Assembly (NCBI GenBank): GCA_037127255.1 | Contig: JBANSL010000009.1 | Location: 31,225,475 to 31,289,474, forward strand | Reading direction: 5' to 3' | Length of the DNA: 64,000 nucleotides | Source: Persicaria tinctoria | Lineage: Eukaryota; Streptophyta; Magnoliopsida; Caryophyllales; Polygonaceae | Part shown: in pieces, positions 55,301-64,000 of the stretch | Layout: each line of letters starts with the position of its first letter | Numbering within the stretch: the stretch's first letter is position 1 | Made by a program: the position numbers and the translations under genes | Notes under the pieces: model-generated | Told to the model about the DNA's origin: nothing | Seen by the model: only the letters and a program-made list of their open reading frames with translations | The model's database searches: none

Positions 55301-57382
55301 ACGAATGAATCCAGCCTCAATGAGCTTGTTGACTTCAGCTTTAATCTGCACTGTCAGCTCGGGCCGAAAACGACGTTGAGCTTGCTTTACTGGCTTTTCC
55401 TCTTCGGAGACAGATAGCTTGTGCATAGCCACCTTAGGATCCAAACCAGGCATGTCTTGATATCTCCAAGCAAACACATCTCTATATTCGGTGAGAAGAT
55501 GCTCGTATGATCCTCTTTCTACTTCCGTTAGCAAAGCACTAACGAATACGGGCTTAGGATCTTCTGTAGTCCCTAAGTTGATTTCTTGGAATTCGTCAAC
55601 TGTGGCTTGACCACCATCTTCCATTTCTGGTGGAGCAGATTGGACCACATTAAGAAAATCCTGAGGATCTTCACTTGGTTCATTCCTTGTATAGGTCATA
55701 ACCATATTTACTTCTTCTGTTTGAGCATCCATGGGATCCTCATCTTCGTAAGTGGAGGTTTCTGGCTTCTTATTCTTCAGCTTCCACTTTCTGGTCTTCT
55801 TAGTGTTGGCCCTCTTGTTCTTAGGCATGTTAACTCTTCCAAGCCTCTCGAACACAGAAGCTTTTGGAGCACATGTCCCAAGTCTTTTGAAAACTGTGAC
55901 TCCAGGTGCATTTGTTGTGTCTTGAGAGAACATATTTTGCTCTTGGCTTGTTAGAGTCATAGGCTCCAAGACTTTGGCAGACAATAACTCCCCTTCTTGA
56001 GAGATTTGTAGATCATCCATCGGGATCTCATTGAGGGATTTCTGCGAAGCTTTTCTTTTTAGTAGAGGTCTTGTCGCCTTAACTTTGATGGCCTTATGAT
56101 GCTTTGAAGAGGCTTGCTCGACTGGTGCCTTAGAAGACTCACCCTTGAACACCAACCTTACTTTTTCATTTCTTTTATCTCCGAAGTGTGTTTGAATGAC
56201 CAACTTCTTCTTTGGAACAGATTGGTCGATTTTGCGGAGAGGACAAGTGTAGCTTGTCATTAGGGAGTGCACAGCCTTCTCTGCTGCACTCAGTGGCTTC
56301 TGGCCGGGTTGTCTCTTATCCTTGGGTGTGTATTTGAATAACACCTTCGGACGTGTCTCTGGCTCTTCTCTTATTCGGACAAGAGAGACCTTGGGTAACG
56401 GGGACTCTTCTTGGGTCATTGCTCCCTTTTGTGGACTGACACTTTTACCCTTCTCTTTCGCTTCCACACGTGGATTGGAGTCAGAGTGAACAGTCTTGTA
56501 GAATTTGGCATCTGCGTAATTAACGCTTTCACCTTGAAAAGGATCGCTATCGCCAAGGATAGTCTTTTCATTTCCGTTTTCATCGGTGTACTTCAAGCAC
56601 TGATGAAGTGTAGAAGCAATCGACTTGCTAGCATGGAGCCATGGCCTCCCTAGTAAAGCGTTATAGGAGGTTCCGGCGTCAATGACATGGAAAAGAGCAT
56701 CCTTGTAGAGATCATCCAGAACCACTTTCAAAGCAATGGCACCTAAAGCCTTTTGACCAACCTGATTGAAACCTTGAATGGTGAGCAATGTGGGCGACAG
56801 ATGATCGACGGTTAATCCCATTGCCACCAAGACCCGTAAAGGTAATAGATTCACCGCAGACCCACAATCCAGCAGGATTCTGTTGATCTTTGCATCTCCA
56901 ATCGTACCCGTGACATATAAGGGTCTATTGTGATCGGTGCCTCCTAATTGGAGGTCTCCGTCGGAGAACGTTATGGATGCCATGCATGAAGCACATTGAG
57001 ATGGAGTGGGTAAAGTCACCTCATCAACCTCCGCTTGATCCACTTGGTCTTTGTAATCTTCCGGATCCATGAGAGCTTGAATTAAGGCTTTCCTTAACTC
57101 GGGGGACATTTGCAACGCATCATATACACTTAAACGTACAGGAATGCGCTTTAAATGACCGATCACGTCGTATTTCACTTGCTCCTTAAAAGAAGCTTTA
57201 CGAAACACCATAGGCTTTCGCAGCATAAACTCTTTTTGGGAGGATGCCCCAGCCTCGTGATCTTTTTGAGCCGATGAGAGAGTCTCCTTTTCAACCGCCT
57301 CTTCGAAATTTGAAGCATCTGAAGTCTCATTGACAAGTGGCCCCCTCCCTTTCCCTTTTTCCTTGGGCTTAAGAGGTGGCAA
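52304..57382 (-). CDS. Pol polyprotein of the Tat/Ogre-like element: protease, RT, RNase H, second RNase H, integrase
   Basis: 1692 open codons. Protease with LLDCGSAVNLLP (about residue 170; DCGS in place of the usual D-S/T-G) and ALLGRPWLH. RT with ICVDFRDLNEACPKD, FMDGFSGYNQI, MPFGLKNAGATYQ and YVDD at 54923-54934. A connection/first RNase H region (LVLYTASLERSLGAML, where catalytic residues look eroded). A second, archaeal-like RNase H with YFDGA, VVEYEAL, VFGDSQLV and NDQADALA. Integrase with H..H/CHACE zinc site, catalytic Asp in WGLDVVG, Asp in IISDNALYF, Glu in NGQAEAFNK, and WEGPYVV near the end. Starts as an ORF at 57382, but the true reading probably comes from gag by a frame change in the A-rich GGAAAAATTTG near 57390. 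No internal stop: the element may supply enzymes in trans. Confidence 0.9.
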   Translation of the reverse strand: MPPLKPKEKGKGRGPLVNETSDASNFEEAVEKETLSSAQKDHEAGASSQKEFMLRKPMVFRKASFKEQVKYDVIGHLKRIPVRLSVYDALQMSPELRKALIQALMDPEDYKDQVDQAEVDEVTLPTPSQCASCMASITFSDGDLQLGGTDHNRPLYVTGTIGDAKINRILLDCGSAVNLLPLRVLVAMGLTVDHLSPTLLTIQGFNQVGQKALGAIALKVVLDDLYKDALFHVIDAGTSYNALLGRPWLHASKSIASTLHQCLKYTDENGNEKTILGDSDPFQGESVNYADAKFYKTVHSDSNPRVEAKEKGKSVSPQKGAMTQEESPLPKVSLVRIREEPETRPKVLFKYTPKDKRQPGQKPLSAAEKAVHSLMTSYTCPLRKIDQSVPKKKLVIQTHFGDKRNEKVRLVFKGESSKAPVEQASSKHHKAIKVKATRPLLKRKASQKSLNEIPMDDLQISQEGELLSAKVLEPMTLTSQEQNMFSQDTTNAPGVTVFKRLGTCAPKASVFERLGRVNMPKNKRANTKKTRKWKLKNKKPETSTYEDEDPMDAQTEEVNMVMTYTRNEPSEDPQDFLNVVQSAPPEMEDGGQATVDEFQEINLGTTEDPKPVFVSALLTEVERGSYEHLLTEYRDVFAWRYQDMPGLDPKVAMHKLSVSEEEKPVKQAQRRFRPELTVQIKAEVNKLIEAGFIREVQYPIWLANIVPVKKKNGQLRICVDFRDLNEACPKDEFPLPITELLVDSTTGFQALSFMDGFSGYNQIKMHPEDEELTSFRTPLGTYCYTVMPFGLKNAGATYQRAMTVIFHDLLHNTIECYVDDLVVKTMKRENHLDDLRRIFERLRKHQLKMNPLKCAFGVTSGKFLGFIVRGRGIEIDPDKIKAIVQMLAPRNLRELRGLQGKLAYIRRFISNLTGRCQPFMRLMKKDVPFIWDQACQNALDSIKKYLTDPPVLMAPVQGKPLVLYTASLERSLGAMLAQNNDEGKENALYYISRTMVGAELNYPAMEKICLALIFAIQKLRHYLLSHQITLISRADPLRYILSKTVLSGRLAKWAMLLAPFDIKFVPQKAVKGQVIADFLAAHPTPDNEELVDDLPDEEVFMTEEKSWQLYFDGAAKRKGAGVGIVFITPTEGIVPYSFSLLENCTNNVVEYEALIIGLEIALEMNADPLKVFGDSQLVIRQLNGQYEVKNTNLLLLHQRARHLMHQFRQIEVVHISRSENDQADALAKLAASLTLPSEREIDITIGERHLLMPALERSEPNKEVDVVSVYEVEEETDWRHPLIEYLRHGVLPDDAKKRVDVKRRVSRFLLKNDILYQRTFDGMLLRCLSNEEAKYILAETHAGVCGAHQAGPKLASQIKRLGYYWATMVKDAMDFSKACHACEIHIDFIHQPPQLLHPTTLSWPFNAWGLDVVGCINPSSSRGHRYILAATDYFSKWAKAIPLKEVGAKEVANFIRTHLIYRYGVPSKIISDNALYFKNQMLVKLSEKFGFKHSFSSSYNPSSNGQAEAFNKVLCKILKKMVSKSKRDWHERLPEALWAYRTITRTSTGCTPYNLVFGSEAVLPLEIQLPSLRVAVQLTDPEENVKIRLAELEALDEHRLARQQKLEIYQAQVAGAFNKRVKFCSFGIGDLVLTIRRSIVINRKSQGKFEAKWEGPYVVTKVFPKGAYELSNAEGEVVYSCVNGKFVKKYFT

Positions 57383-60074
57383 ATTTTTCCCGAACGAAGA
57401 GTAACTTCATCAGCTTCTAACTCCTCTTCCTCAACCGTTTCAGCCCACTTGGCCATGCAACATTGAACAATTTCTTCTTCCCAAAATAACTCCTCCTCGG
57501 AAGGATCATTTTCTAGGAGCTCTTTCGGAATAAAGTCTTTAAGAGTAATCATTTGGCGTATAGGCTGAACGTGCTCTTCGTCAGAACCATCTTCTGATTT
57601 CTTGTCCTTCTTGTTCTTCTTCTTATTTTTCTTTTTGTTTTTCCTCTCGGGCTTTCTACCAATCATTCTAAAGCCCGTAGGTCTGCTACGTTGGGTACTC
57701 CCTGGGTGAGACTTCTTTCGACTCAGACAGACCTGCCACTCAAAACCATCCTCCTCATCTCCATCGTGCGAGAACGATTCTTTGATGTTTGACTGCATTA
57801 AGACCTCGTATAAGGTCGGGCGGCCTGGTTCGTCCCTTGGCATGTCAGGATATGCCCATACAGTGTGCACTTTTTCACGCAGCTGAAATCGCACCAGGAC
57901 TGCATTCGGGGGTAATGACACTGTAGGGATGTCATCTGGTGAAGGAACAACCTCAACCTCTTCTACTACAGAGATTGGGTTTGACGAGGCTGCTTGGCCT
58001 TTCGAGCTTGCTCCCTCCATTTCAATCTCTCCCTTATTAATCATCCTCTCGACGATATCCTTGAATACGTAGCAATCTTCAATTGGGTGACTAACAATGC
58101 GGTGGTAAGGGCAATATTTCGGATCACCCGTTTTATTAGCCTCGTTCGGCCTCTTCGGTTCTGGGAGTGACAGCATTTTTGCAGCCATCAACTCGTTGAA
58201 TATCCCTCTTACATCCTCATCGTCAAAGGGATATTTTTTCTGCTTCCTCTCCTCGAGAGATAGTCTCTTAGGAGGCTCTCTGGTTTGGGTCTTCTCTTGT
58301 GACTTGGAGTTGCTCCCTGAGGATTTTACTTGAGGCTTAATGAAAGTAGCCATGGACTCTCCTTTCTTTGTCGGCTTTTTATTGTCGTCCCTCCTTCCTT
58401 CATTAATTTGAGGTCGGTTCGTTGTAAGCTTGCGTCGAGCCAATTGCCGCTCAACATTGCAAGCCTTTGAAACCAAGGTATCGAAAGAACGTGAATTGCA
58501 AGCTCGGGAAGTAGATTGTTGACGCACATCTGCACACACGCTTCTTCGCTCAATTTATCTGAGCATTGCAGTCTTAAACTTCTCCATCTTGCGATGAAGT
58601 CATTTGCTGATTCATTTGACCTCTGTTGGGTGTTTGCCAAGTCCATGATGGAGATTCTGGATTTCGAGCTTACAAATTGAGCCAAGAATTCTTTTTGTAA
58701 GTCATCCCATGTATGGATAGACTCTGGCTGAAGTTGGGTGTACCAAGTGAAGGCTGACCCTCGTAATGACTGGACAAACTGCCTGATCAATAGAGGATCA
58801 CTTAAGGCGAGTTCTCCGCACGCTGAGTAAAAGTGGGCCAAGTGCTCACGAGGTGACCCGTTAATCCCATCGAATTTGTCAAAGTTTGGCCTCTGATAAT
58901 TTGGAGGAAATGGGATGACGTCAAATTCGGCAGGATAAGGCTTCCTGTAGCCAGCCACAGGCGGACTCTGAGAAATCTTGAATTCCCGGATCCCTTGTGC
59001 GATCCATTCTTTTATTTCTTGAGGAGAGATAGAGGTACTGTTTTCTCCCGTGTTGGGAATCTCTTGCATGTTCTCCGAATTTTGCTCTTGCTTGTTCTCC
59101 AAATTTTGCTGTTGGAGTTGGTCCATGAGCAATTTAATTTGAGCGTCTCTCTCCTCTAGCTTCTTTTGTAGTTCCTGGAGCTGCTCTTCGGTACCTCTTG
59201 CCCCAGTTACTAAAACTGGCATGCTTTCCACTTCCTCTTCAGAGTCGTCAGATGATCCACCTTCGCTTACAACAAGTGGAAAATCCTCCTCTTGAAATAG
59301 AGAAGTAGAATCCCCATATAGCGGGGAACCCTGCTTTTCTTCTTGAACCATTTCTTTGTTCGACGATTGGGTTGTCACTTCAGCATATGACTCGGCCTTA
59401 GACATAGACCTTGTCACCCGTCGTTCACATTTTTGGTTCGGAAGTGACGTTGATTTCAGGCCCTTTCCTTTCCCCGGGGCCTGAGGAACCTTCGACGCCT
59501 CCTTTTGAGGGTTAGTAGGCTTTGATACCTCAACCTCTAGAACCTTGGCTTTTTTAGCCTTCACATTTGAGGACATCCCTTCTGACTCCCCATCGGAATA
59601 AGAAGTGACCAGAACTTGAGCTACATTGTCCAAGACTTGTCTCGAGCTGGCAAGCAGATCCTTAGCAGCACTCCACAACGTTGCGTTGGCTAGTTCCAAA
59701 GCAGGGGAACGAGCCAATTTGCGAAGAGCCCCAGTTTTTCCGCGTTGGGAGCCACACTTACGCCCTCTCTTCCTGCGAGGCTTGTTTCCCTTCTTCGCCA
59801 CATCCACAGCTGGCTTTGAGACCCTGACCGAGTTATCGTTTCTCTTGATAACTCGAATGATTGGCCCACGAGCAGGCCTAGGGGTGAGCTCTTCTCCGCC
59901 GATTACATCCTCCATGATAGCCTCGAAGCTGTTGTTGGTTGGGATCTCAGCGATGATCGACTCCCTAGTCACGTCGAACTGGACCATAAACGACCTCTTC
60001 TTCAACCAGCGGCCACCCTCCACGAGAAAGGTAGGAGGTAGTTCGTTGAAGTTGACAATAGCTCTTGGTGCCAT
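57383..60074 (-). pseudogene. Gag of the Tat/Ogre-like element, one internal frameshift
   Basis: ATG 60072-60074 (MAPRAIVNFNELPPTFLVEG). N-terminal half is charged and low-complexity with a Gln-rich coiled coil (LQELQKKLEERDAQIKLLMD). Gag core: RPNFDKFDGINGSPREHLAH, GSAFTWYTQLQPESIHTWDD, FLAQFVSSK, FIARWRSLRLQCSDKL. Near 58500 a one-base shift moves the frame to 58539-57175, where CNSRSFDTLVSKACNVERQL, the knuckle CPYHRIVSHPIEDC (C-x2-H-x4-H-x4-C, as in Tat/Ogre gags), a Lys-rich stretch and EVTLRSGK follow. The shift would stop normal capsid production unless bypassed. Confidence 0.85.
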
Positions 60075-60142
60075 TTTCTCCTACAAATAAGAAATAGGCA
60101 AATATTAGTTTCAACACAACTAAGAGATGAAAAGGCAAAAAG

Positions 60143-60161
60143 GGTCCCACTGGGCGTGCCA
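60143..60161 (-). promoter_or_regulatory. Primer binding site of the Tat/Ogre-like element
   Basis: Minus strand TGGCACGCCCAGTGGGACC, seven bases inside the LTR end. I do not assign the tRNA with confidence. Confidence 0.7.
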
Positions 60162-60297
60162 AAAATATGTTGAACAAAAATGTGCGAATAATTGTAAAAC
60201 ATATTTTATTTAATTTTTAGAATTTGAGTTCGACCCCTTTTGGTTATCCTCTTGATTCGAAGTCGTATCGACACCAAGATTTAAGTGGTTTTGGTGA

Positions 60298-60606
60298 TCT
60301 GGGCTGCACCCGAATTTTTAACGGGTTGCCTACGTATCTCTTGGAAGAGAATCAAGCCTTACGTAGTTCAGAGCATTTGAATTGATTTTTATATTTTTGG
60401 GTTTTGGTGATTGAACCCGACGAGCTTGAGCTTTTCGTCGGGTGTCCTACGTACCCGTTTGGAACGGGATCAAACCACCCGTAGTTCTTTTAAGAACAAA
60501 TTTAATTTGATTTGAAATGGGCGACTGGATCCAATATTTCTTTTATCGGACTTCCTACGTAACTCATAAAAGAGCATCAAGACTTCACGTAGTTCTTTTC
60601 TAAGAA
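60298..60606. other. Three tandem two-hairpin modules in LTR (right copy)
   Basis: Counterparts of 39947-40255 at 60328-60369, 60445-60487 and 60553-60595. Outer stems are better preserved here (CTACGTA / ACGTAG in modules 1 and 3). Stem A of module 2 is CCCGACGA/TCGTCGGG: eight pairs. Confidence 0.75.
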
Positions 60607-62336
60607 CGATTTGAATTTGGAGGAATTTGATTTAGGGTTTTGACTCCGTTTTGCTTAGAAGTCAATTTTAAGATTGACCCACTAGAATAAATTGACGATG
60701 AAATTTTACGAGTTTAACTTCATGATTTTGTTAAACCCAATTTCTAATTTGTGCCAATTATGATTCTTATATTTTAGTAGGTCAATTCAGCGATTTAAAT
60801 GAACTTATTGTATGTATGTATGCCGATAGAATTTTCCCACTTTTGATGACTTCCAGACACCATACATATTACATATATTCAATTAGTGGATCAACCCATT
60901 TTTTTACAAGCTAACCCAAGTCCACTAAGCCGAACTCCCTTTATTTTTAGTATAGCCCACTTTATATTTTTTTTGTTTTGGAAACCCACGCCTCCTCTTT
61001 TTTTCAAGCTGCAGAGACGTCTTTTTTTTTTTTTCCGTTCATCACCTCTTTCCTTTCGCCTCTTTTTCCTTTCAACACCGGCAGCGACCTTCATCCTCAC
61101 TTGGGCAGTTGAACGGAGGAGAGTGGAGCACCGACGAATCGCTCGGGCAAGGCAAAGGCGGAGTGAAGGCGGTGCAAGGACGGAAAGCGCGAGAGTCACC
61201 TCGGCTCTTTCCAATTAGGTTCGCCCTAGTCTTCTTTTTTTTTTTTTTTCGTTTTGGTTTGCGAAATTCGCTCTCAAATTTGTTGTTCGATCCGATTTTG
61301 AGGTGATTCCTGGTTTAGATTCCAGATTTTGATACGAATCCCCTTCCAATTCAGTGTTTGATTTTAACACTCTGACTAATTTTTCCCCAAATTGTGATGT
61401 TAGGGTTTTCGAAATTGGGGTCGATTGACAGCGGGAGTAGGAGGAAAAGATCAAGCAATCCCGACTTTGAGAGTTGACAGGAAGAGGTGCGCGACCCAGC
61501 TCATCCAACCCCACAATCGAAGTCTTCAGAAGCAGCCACTGCTAAGGTGCGCTTAATTTTTCCAAAAAAACGTCAAACTTAATAGTTGGCCTGGCTTCTT
61601 AGATAATTTGTCTTCCAAATCCAGATTCTCAATCAACTTCTTTTTTTGACTGAAGATTTGATTATTATTGTTTGGTTCTGCCGTTTGCTTTCTTTTGTTT
61701 AAAATTTGTAATTTAGTTTAGAATAGCCGCGGATAGGAAGACAGACTGCATATGCCTTGTGCTTTTGTCTGAAACAGTAGAGAAAGAGCCTGCTTGATTA
61801 TTTCTTTTCGCAGGAATCTAGTTAGTTTGGACTGATTCGATTTGTGAAGAAAATCTGTTCTCTTTGAATTTTCTTCTACTGATGTGTGAATCAGCGGTTT
61901 TGTTTAGGATAATTTGAGCAACGTTTCCCTTTTGTTTGCTTTCAATTTAATAACTCCAATGTCAGGCTGTAATGGGATTTCCTTTGCTTGTTTGAGATAG
62001 CTGGTTAGCCTGTTTAGGAAAATTAAGAGTGTTTCGCCCAAACTTTGATGTTGATTTCGCTCCTCTACAAAGTTTAGCCTCTTTAGGTAGAGATCAGCGC
62101 TTTTGCTTTGAATGTTCTCACAAAAGCCTGGTTTGCTTAGTGTAGGGCACCAATTTATTTGATTTGCTTGGGATAGAAACTGATTCCAATTTAATGCTGC
62201 TGCTTTGTGCATTATTGGAAAATCTTTTTGTGGTTGTTTTCTTTAGCCTTGTATGAGATTGCTTGCAATTTGTCTGCTTGAATTAGTCGCTTAGTTTAGG
62301 AAAAATCCAGCAGCGTTTCGCCCTCTTTTAGGGCTA

Positions 62337-62705
62337 TTTGATGATTCTGAAACCCAGGCCACGAGAAAAGCTCGTAAGGTTTTCAAGGGCGGGGTTTCAA
62401 GAATCGATTTCTGCAGCACTTTGACTTGATTTGAGTGATTTGATGACTCCGAAACCCAGGCCACGAGAAAAGCTCGTAAGGTTTTCAAGGGCGGGGTTTC
62501 GAGAGTCGATTTCGGCAGCATGTCGGCTTGATTGAGGGCAACGTGAGGACTCCGAAACCCAGGCCACGAGAAAAGCTCGTAAGGTTTTCAAGGGCGGGGT
62601 TTCAAGAGTCGATTTCGGCGGTCTTTCGACTTGGTTTGAGGGTAATTTGATGACTCCAAAACCCAGGCCGCGAGAAAAGCTCGCAAGGTTTTCAAGGGCG
62701 GGGCT
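62337..62705 (-). repeat. LTR-internal minisatellite, four copies (right LTR)
   Basis: Same 101-104-bp units as 46853-47225, with base differences but equal copy number, so the array predates insertion. Confidence 0.85.
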
Positions 62706-63554
62706 TTGGAATCAATAACAACCCAACATGGAGAGAAGGCTACCTTAGTGGCCTCTTCTTTGCTTGCTTGCTGGCGTGTTTGTGCTTTGCTGTGTTTGTT
62801 TGTTCTCTTTTTTCTCTGTAGGCGTATAGATTCAGCCTCTTGTATGTTTTCAAATGCCCTAGGTCATATTTTATAGGGGAAAAGAAAGAAAGTGCAATAC
62901 ACGTATTTCCTTTTCCATGCACAGTCAATATCTCCCCTTCCTCTGTGATTTTGGGAAGCATACATTCATATGTACAGGAGCTGTACAGTAATTTTCCTAT
63001 AGAACCAACTAAGAGAAATTTTGACCTTTCTTGGATGACTCTTTCCCCCTTTAGAGGCCACATATTTTCACTTTGCAGCCGTAGCATTCACATTTATTTA
63101 TTACTATTTCATTTATTTTTCAATGACAGATGTCTGCCTACTATTTTTTGTGGATGAGTTGGGCCTTGCCATTGCAAATCACTTTGGACTAGGCCTCTAA
63201 TTTGAACATCCTTTGTAAACTTTTTTTTTTGTAGCAGGAATTCAAACGCCAAAAATCAGTGTTGGAGTACCACGAACTCACTGCCAAAACGACTGGCTAC
63301 CACGAACATCACTGCCAAAGCAACTGATCCTGTATTTTAGACAGCTTTACTAGCTACTTCACATTGTATGTTCGGTTTACCATATGACTCGGTTTACGAG
63401 TTTGTAAGGCACTTAGCATATTGTATTTAATATATAATGCCCTTTTTTTTTTTTACATACATTCTACTTGTTTATAACCGCTATTATCGACTTGTGTGTA
63501 TTTCCGAATTGCCGCCGAATATGAACGCCTATTTTTTTTTTTTACTCTCAAACA

Positions 63555-64000
63555 CATATTGCACTCAAGCTGTCGCAATATACTAAAGGCTGATCCTAAG
63601 TAGGCCTAGATCATTGACCAAACCCTTAAGCCAGATTTCCCCCTTAGCAGGTTCTGTCAACGTCATGTACTCTGCCTCAGTGGTAGACAAAGTGACTGTA
63701 GGTTGTAGAGTTGCTTTCCAACTTACCACAGAACTCCCAAGAGTGAAAACATAGCCAGTCATTGATCTCCTACTATCCACATTGCCGACATAATCATAGT
63801 CTGAAAACCCAACAACCAAGCACTCTGTATGATTCCCATATCACAAACCAACATTAGTATTGCCTCTGAGATACCTCAAAATCCTCTTCACATCTTGCCA
63901 GCGTTCCTTCCCAGGCTGAACCATAAAGCGGCTTACCACACGAACAGCAAATGCTAGATCTGGTCGAGTGCAGACCATAGCATACATTAAACTCCCAACT
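63555..64000 (-). pseudogene. RT end and RNase H of the Tork-type copia element (right half)
   Basis: Minus strand from the window edge: VGSLMYAMVCTRPDLAFAVR, KERWQDVKRILRYLRG, a stop near 63840, VGFSDYDYVGNVDSRRSMTG, TLSTTEAEYMTL, then after a one-base shift near 63600 LVYCDSLSAI, continuing across the insertion at 39811. Catalytic RNase H residues D, E and D are visible. Nonsense and frameshift show it was dead or died after interruption. Confidence 0.85.

Larger units (their letters stand above)
39817..63554 (-). mobile_element. Tat/Ogre-like Ty3 retrotransposon, about 18.9 kb without the nested copia
   Basis: Long LTRs (3.4 kb) at 39817-48054 (split) and 60168-63554, CATAT duplication on both sides. 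Minus strand order: 5' LTR, primer site, gag, protease-RT-RNase H-second RNase H-integrase, 3' region, then an antisense (plus strand) plant-mobile-domain gene, polypurine tract, 3' LTR. The second RNase H and the antisense gene between pol and 3' LTR are marks of the Tat group. Pol is open; gag carries a frameshift. Confidence 0.9.
60168..63554 (-). repeat. 5' LTR of the Tat/Ogre-like element (3387 bp)
   Basis: TGTTTGAGAG at 63554 to ...GTTCAACA at 60168 (minus strand). Uninterrupted counterpart of 39817-48054. Proline/phenylalanine-rich ORFs near 60886-61306 come from pyrimidine-rich sequence and are not credible genes. Confidence 0.9.

Overview
This is nuclear DNA of a flowering plant, most likely a eudicot. 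The evidence is the density of LTR retrotransposons (Athila-like, Tat/Ogre-like and several copia types), short introns with GT..AG borders, TATA boxes in LTRs, and plant-only families (B3, plant mobile domain). I cannot name the species. No intact ordinary housekeeping gene is visible.

Layout, left to right. 1-8809: two Athila-like gag-protease elements on the minus strand; element A sits inside the gag of element B, and B sits inside the integrase of a plus-strand Tat/Ogre-like element, whose tail (integrase end plus a 63-bp minisatellite) runs to about 10245. 10620-12546: three small single-domain B3 genes, followed by an 83-bp minisatellite. 13260-21606: element C (Athila-like, both LTRs). 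21607-25012: two more broken B3 genes separated by a lone truncated LTR (E). 25434-27840: decayed coding region resembling the plant 'putative gypsy type transposon' family. 28038-33377: element D, with an intact 296-codon ORF. 33378-38095: element F, the only Athila-like copy on the plus strand. 38098-39024: copia scraps. 39117-64000: a three-level nest. A Tork-type copia element (3' LTR 39117-39518, rest beyond 64000) contains a 23.7-kb Tat/Ogre-like element (39817-63554, CATAT duplication), which contains in its left LTR a young copia element (41015-45873, GATTT duplication).

How the parts relate. The Athila-like copies share a tRNA-Asp primer site and 1.4-2.0-kb LTRs. The copies whose downstream part is visible (A, C, D, F) encode only gag, or gag plus protease and a short tail, with no RT/RNase H/integrase catalytic core, so they look like a non-autonomous family needing an outside polymerase. 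Their LTRs and gag linkers are full of a dyad motif TCGA-NN-TCGA whose central dinucleotide differs from element to element. The large Tat/Ogre-like element has an uninterrupted protease-RT-RNase H-second RNase H-integrase ORF and a frameshifted gag. Antisense to these it carries a plant-mobile-domain gene with apparent introns.

The most unusual signals are: (1) five hairpin modules in the Tat LTR and 3' region in which two stems change sequence but keep pairing; (2) the TCGANNTCGA dyads; (3) exchangeable C-terminal coding cassettes between fixed flanks in elements A, C and D; (4) the antisense mobile-domain gene; (5) repeated polypurine-tract-like copies in the Athila-like elements.
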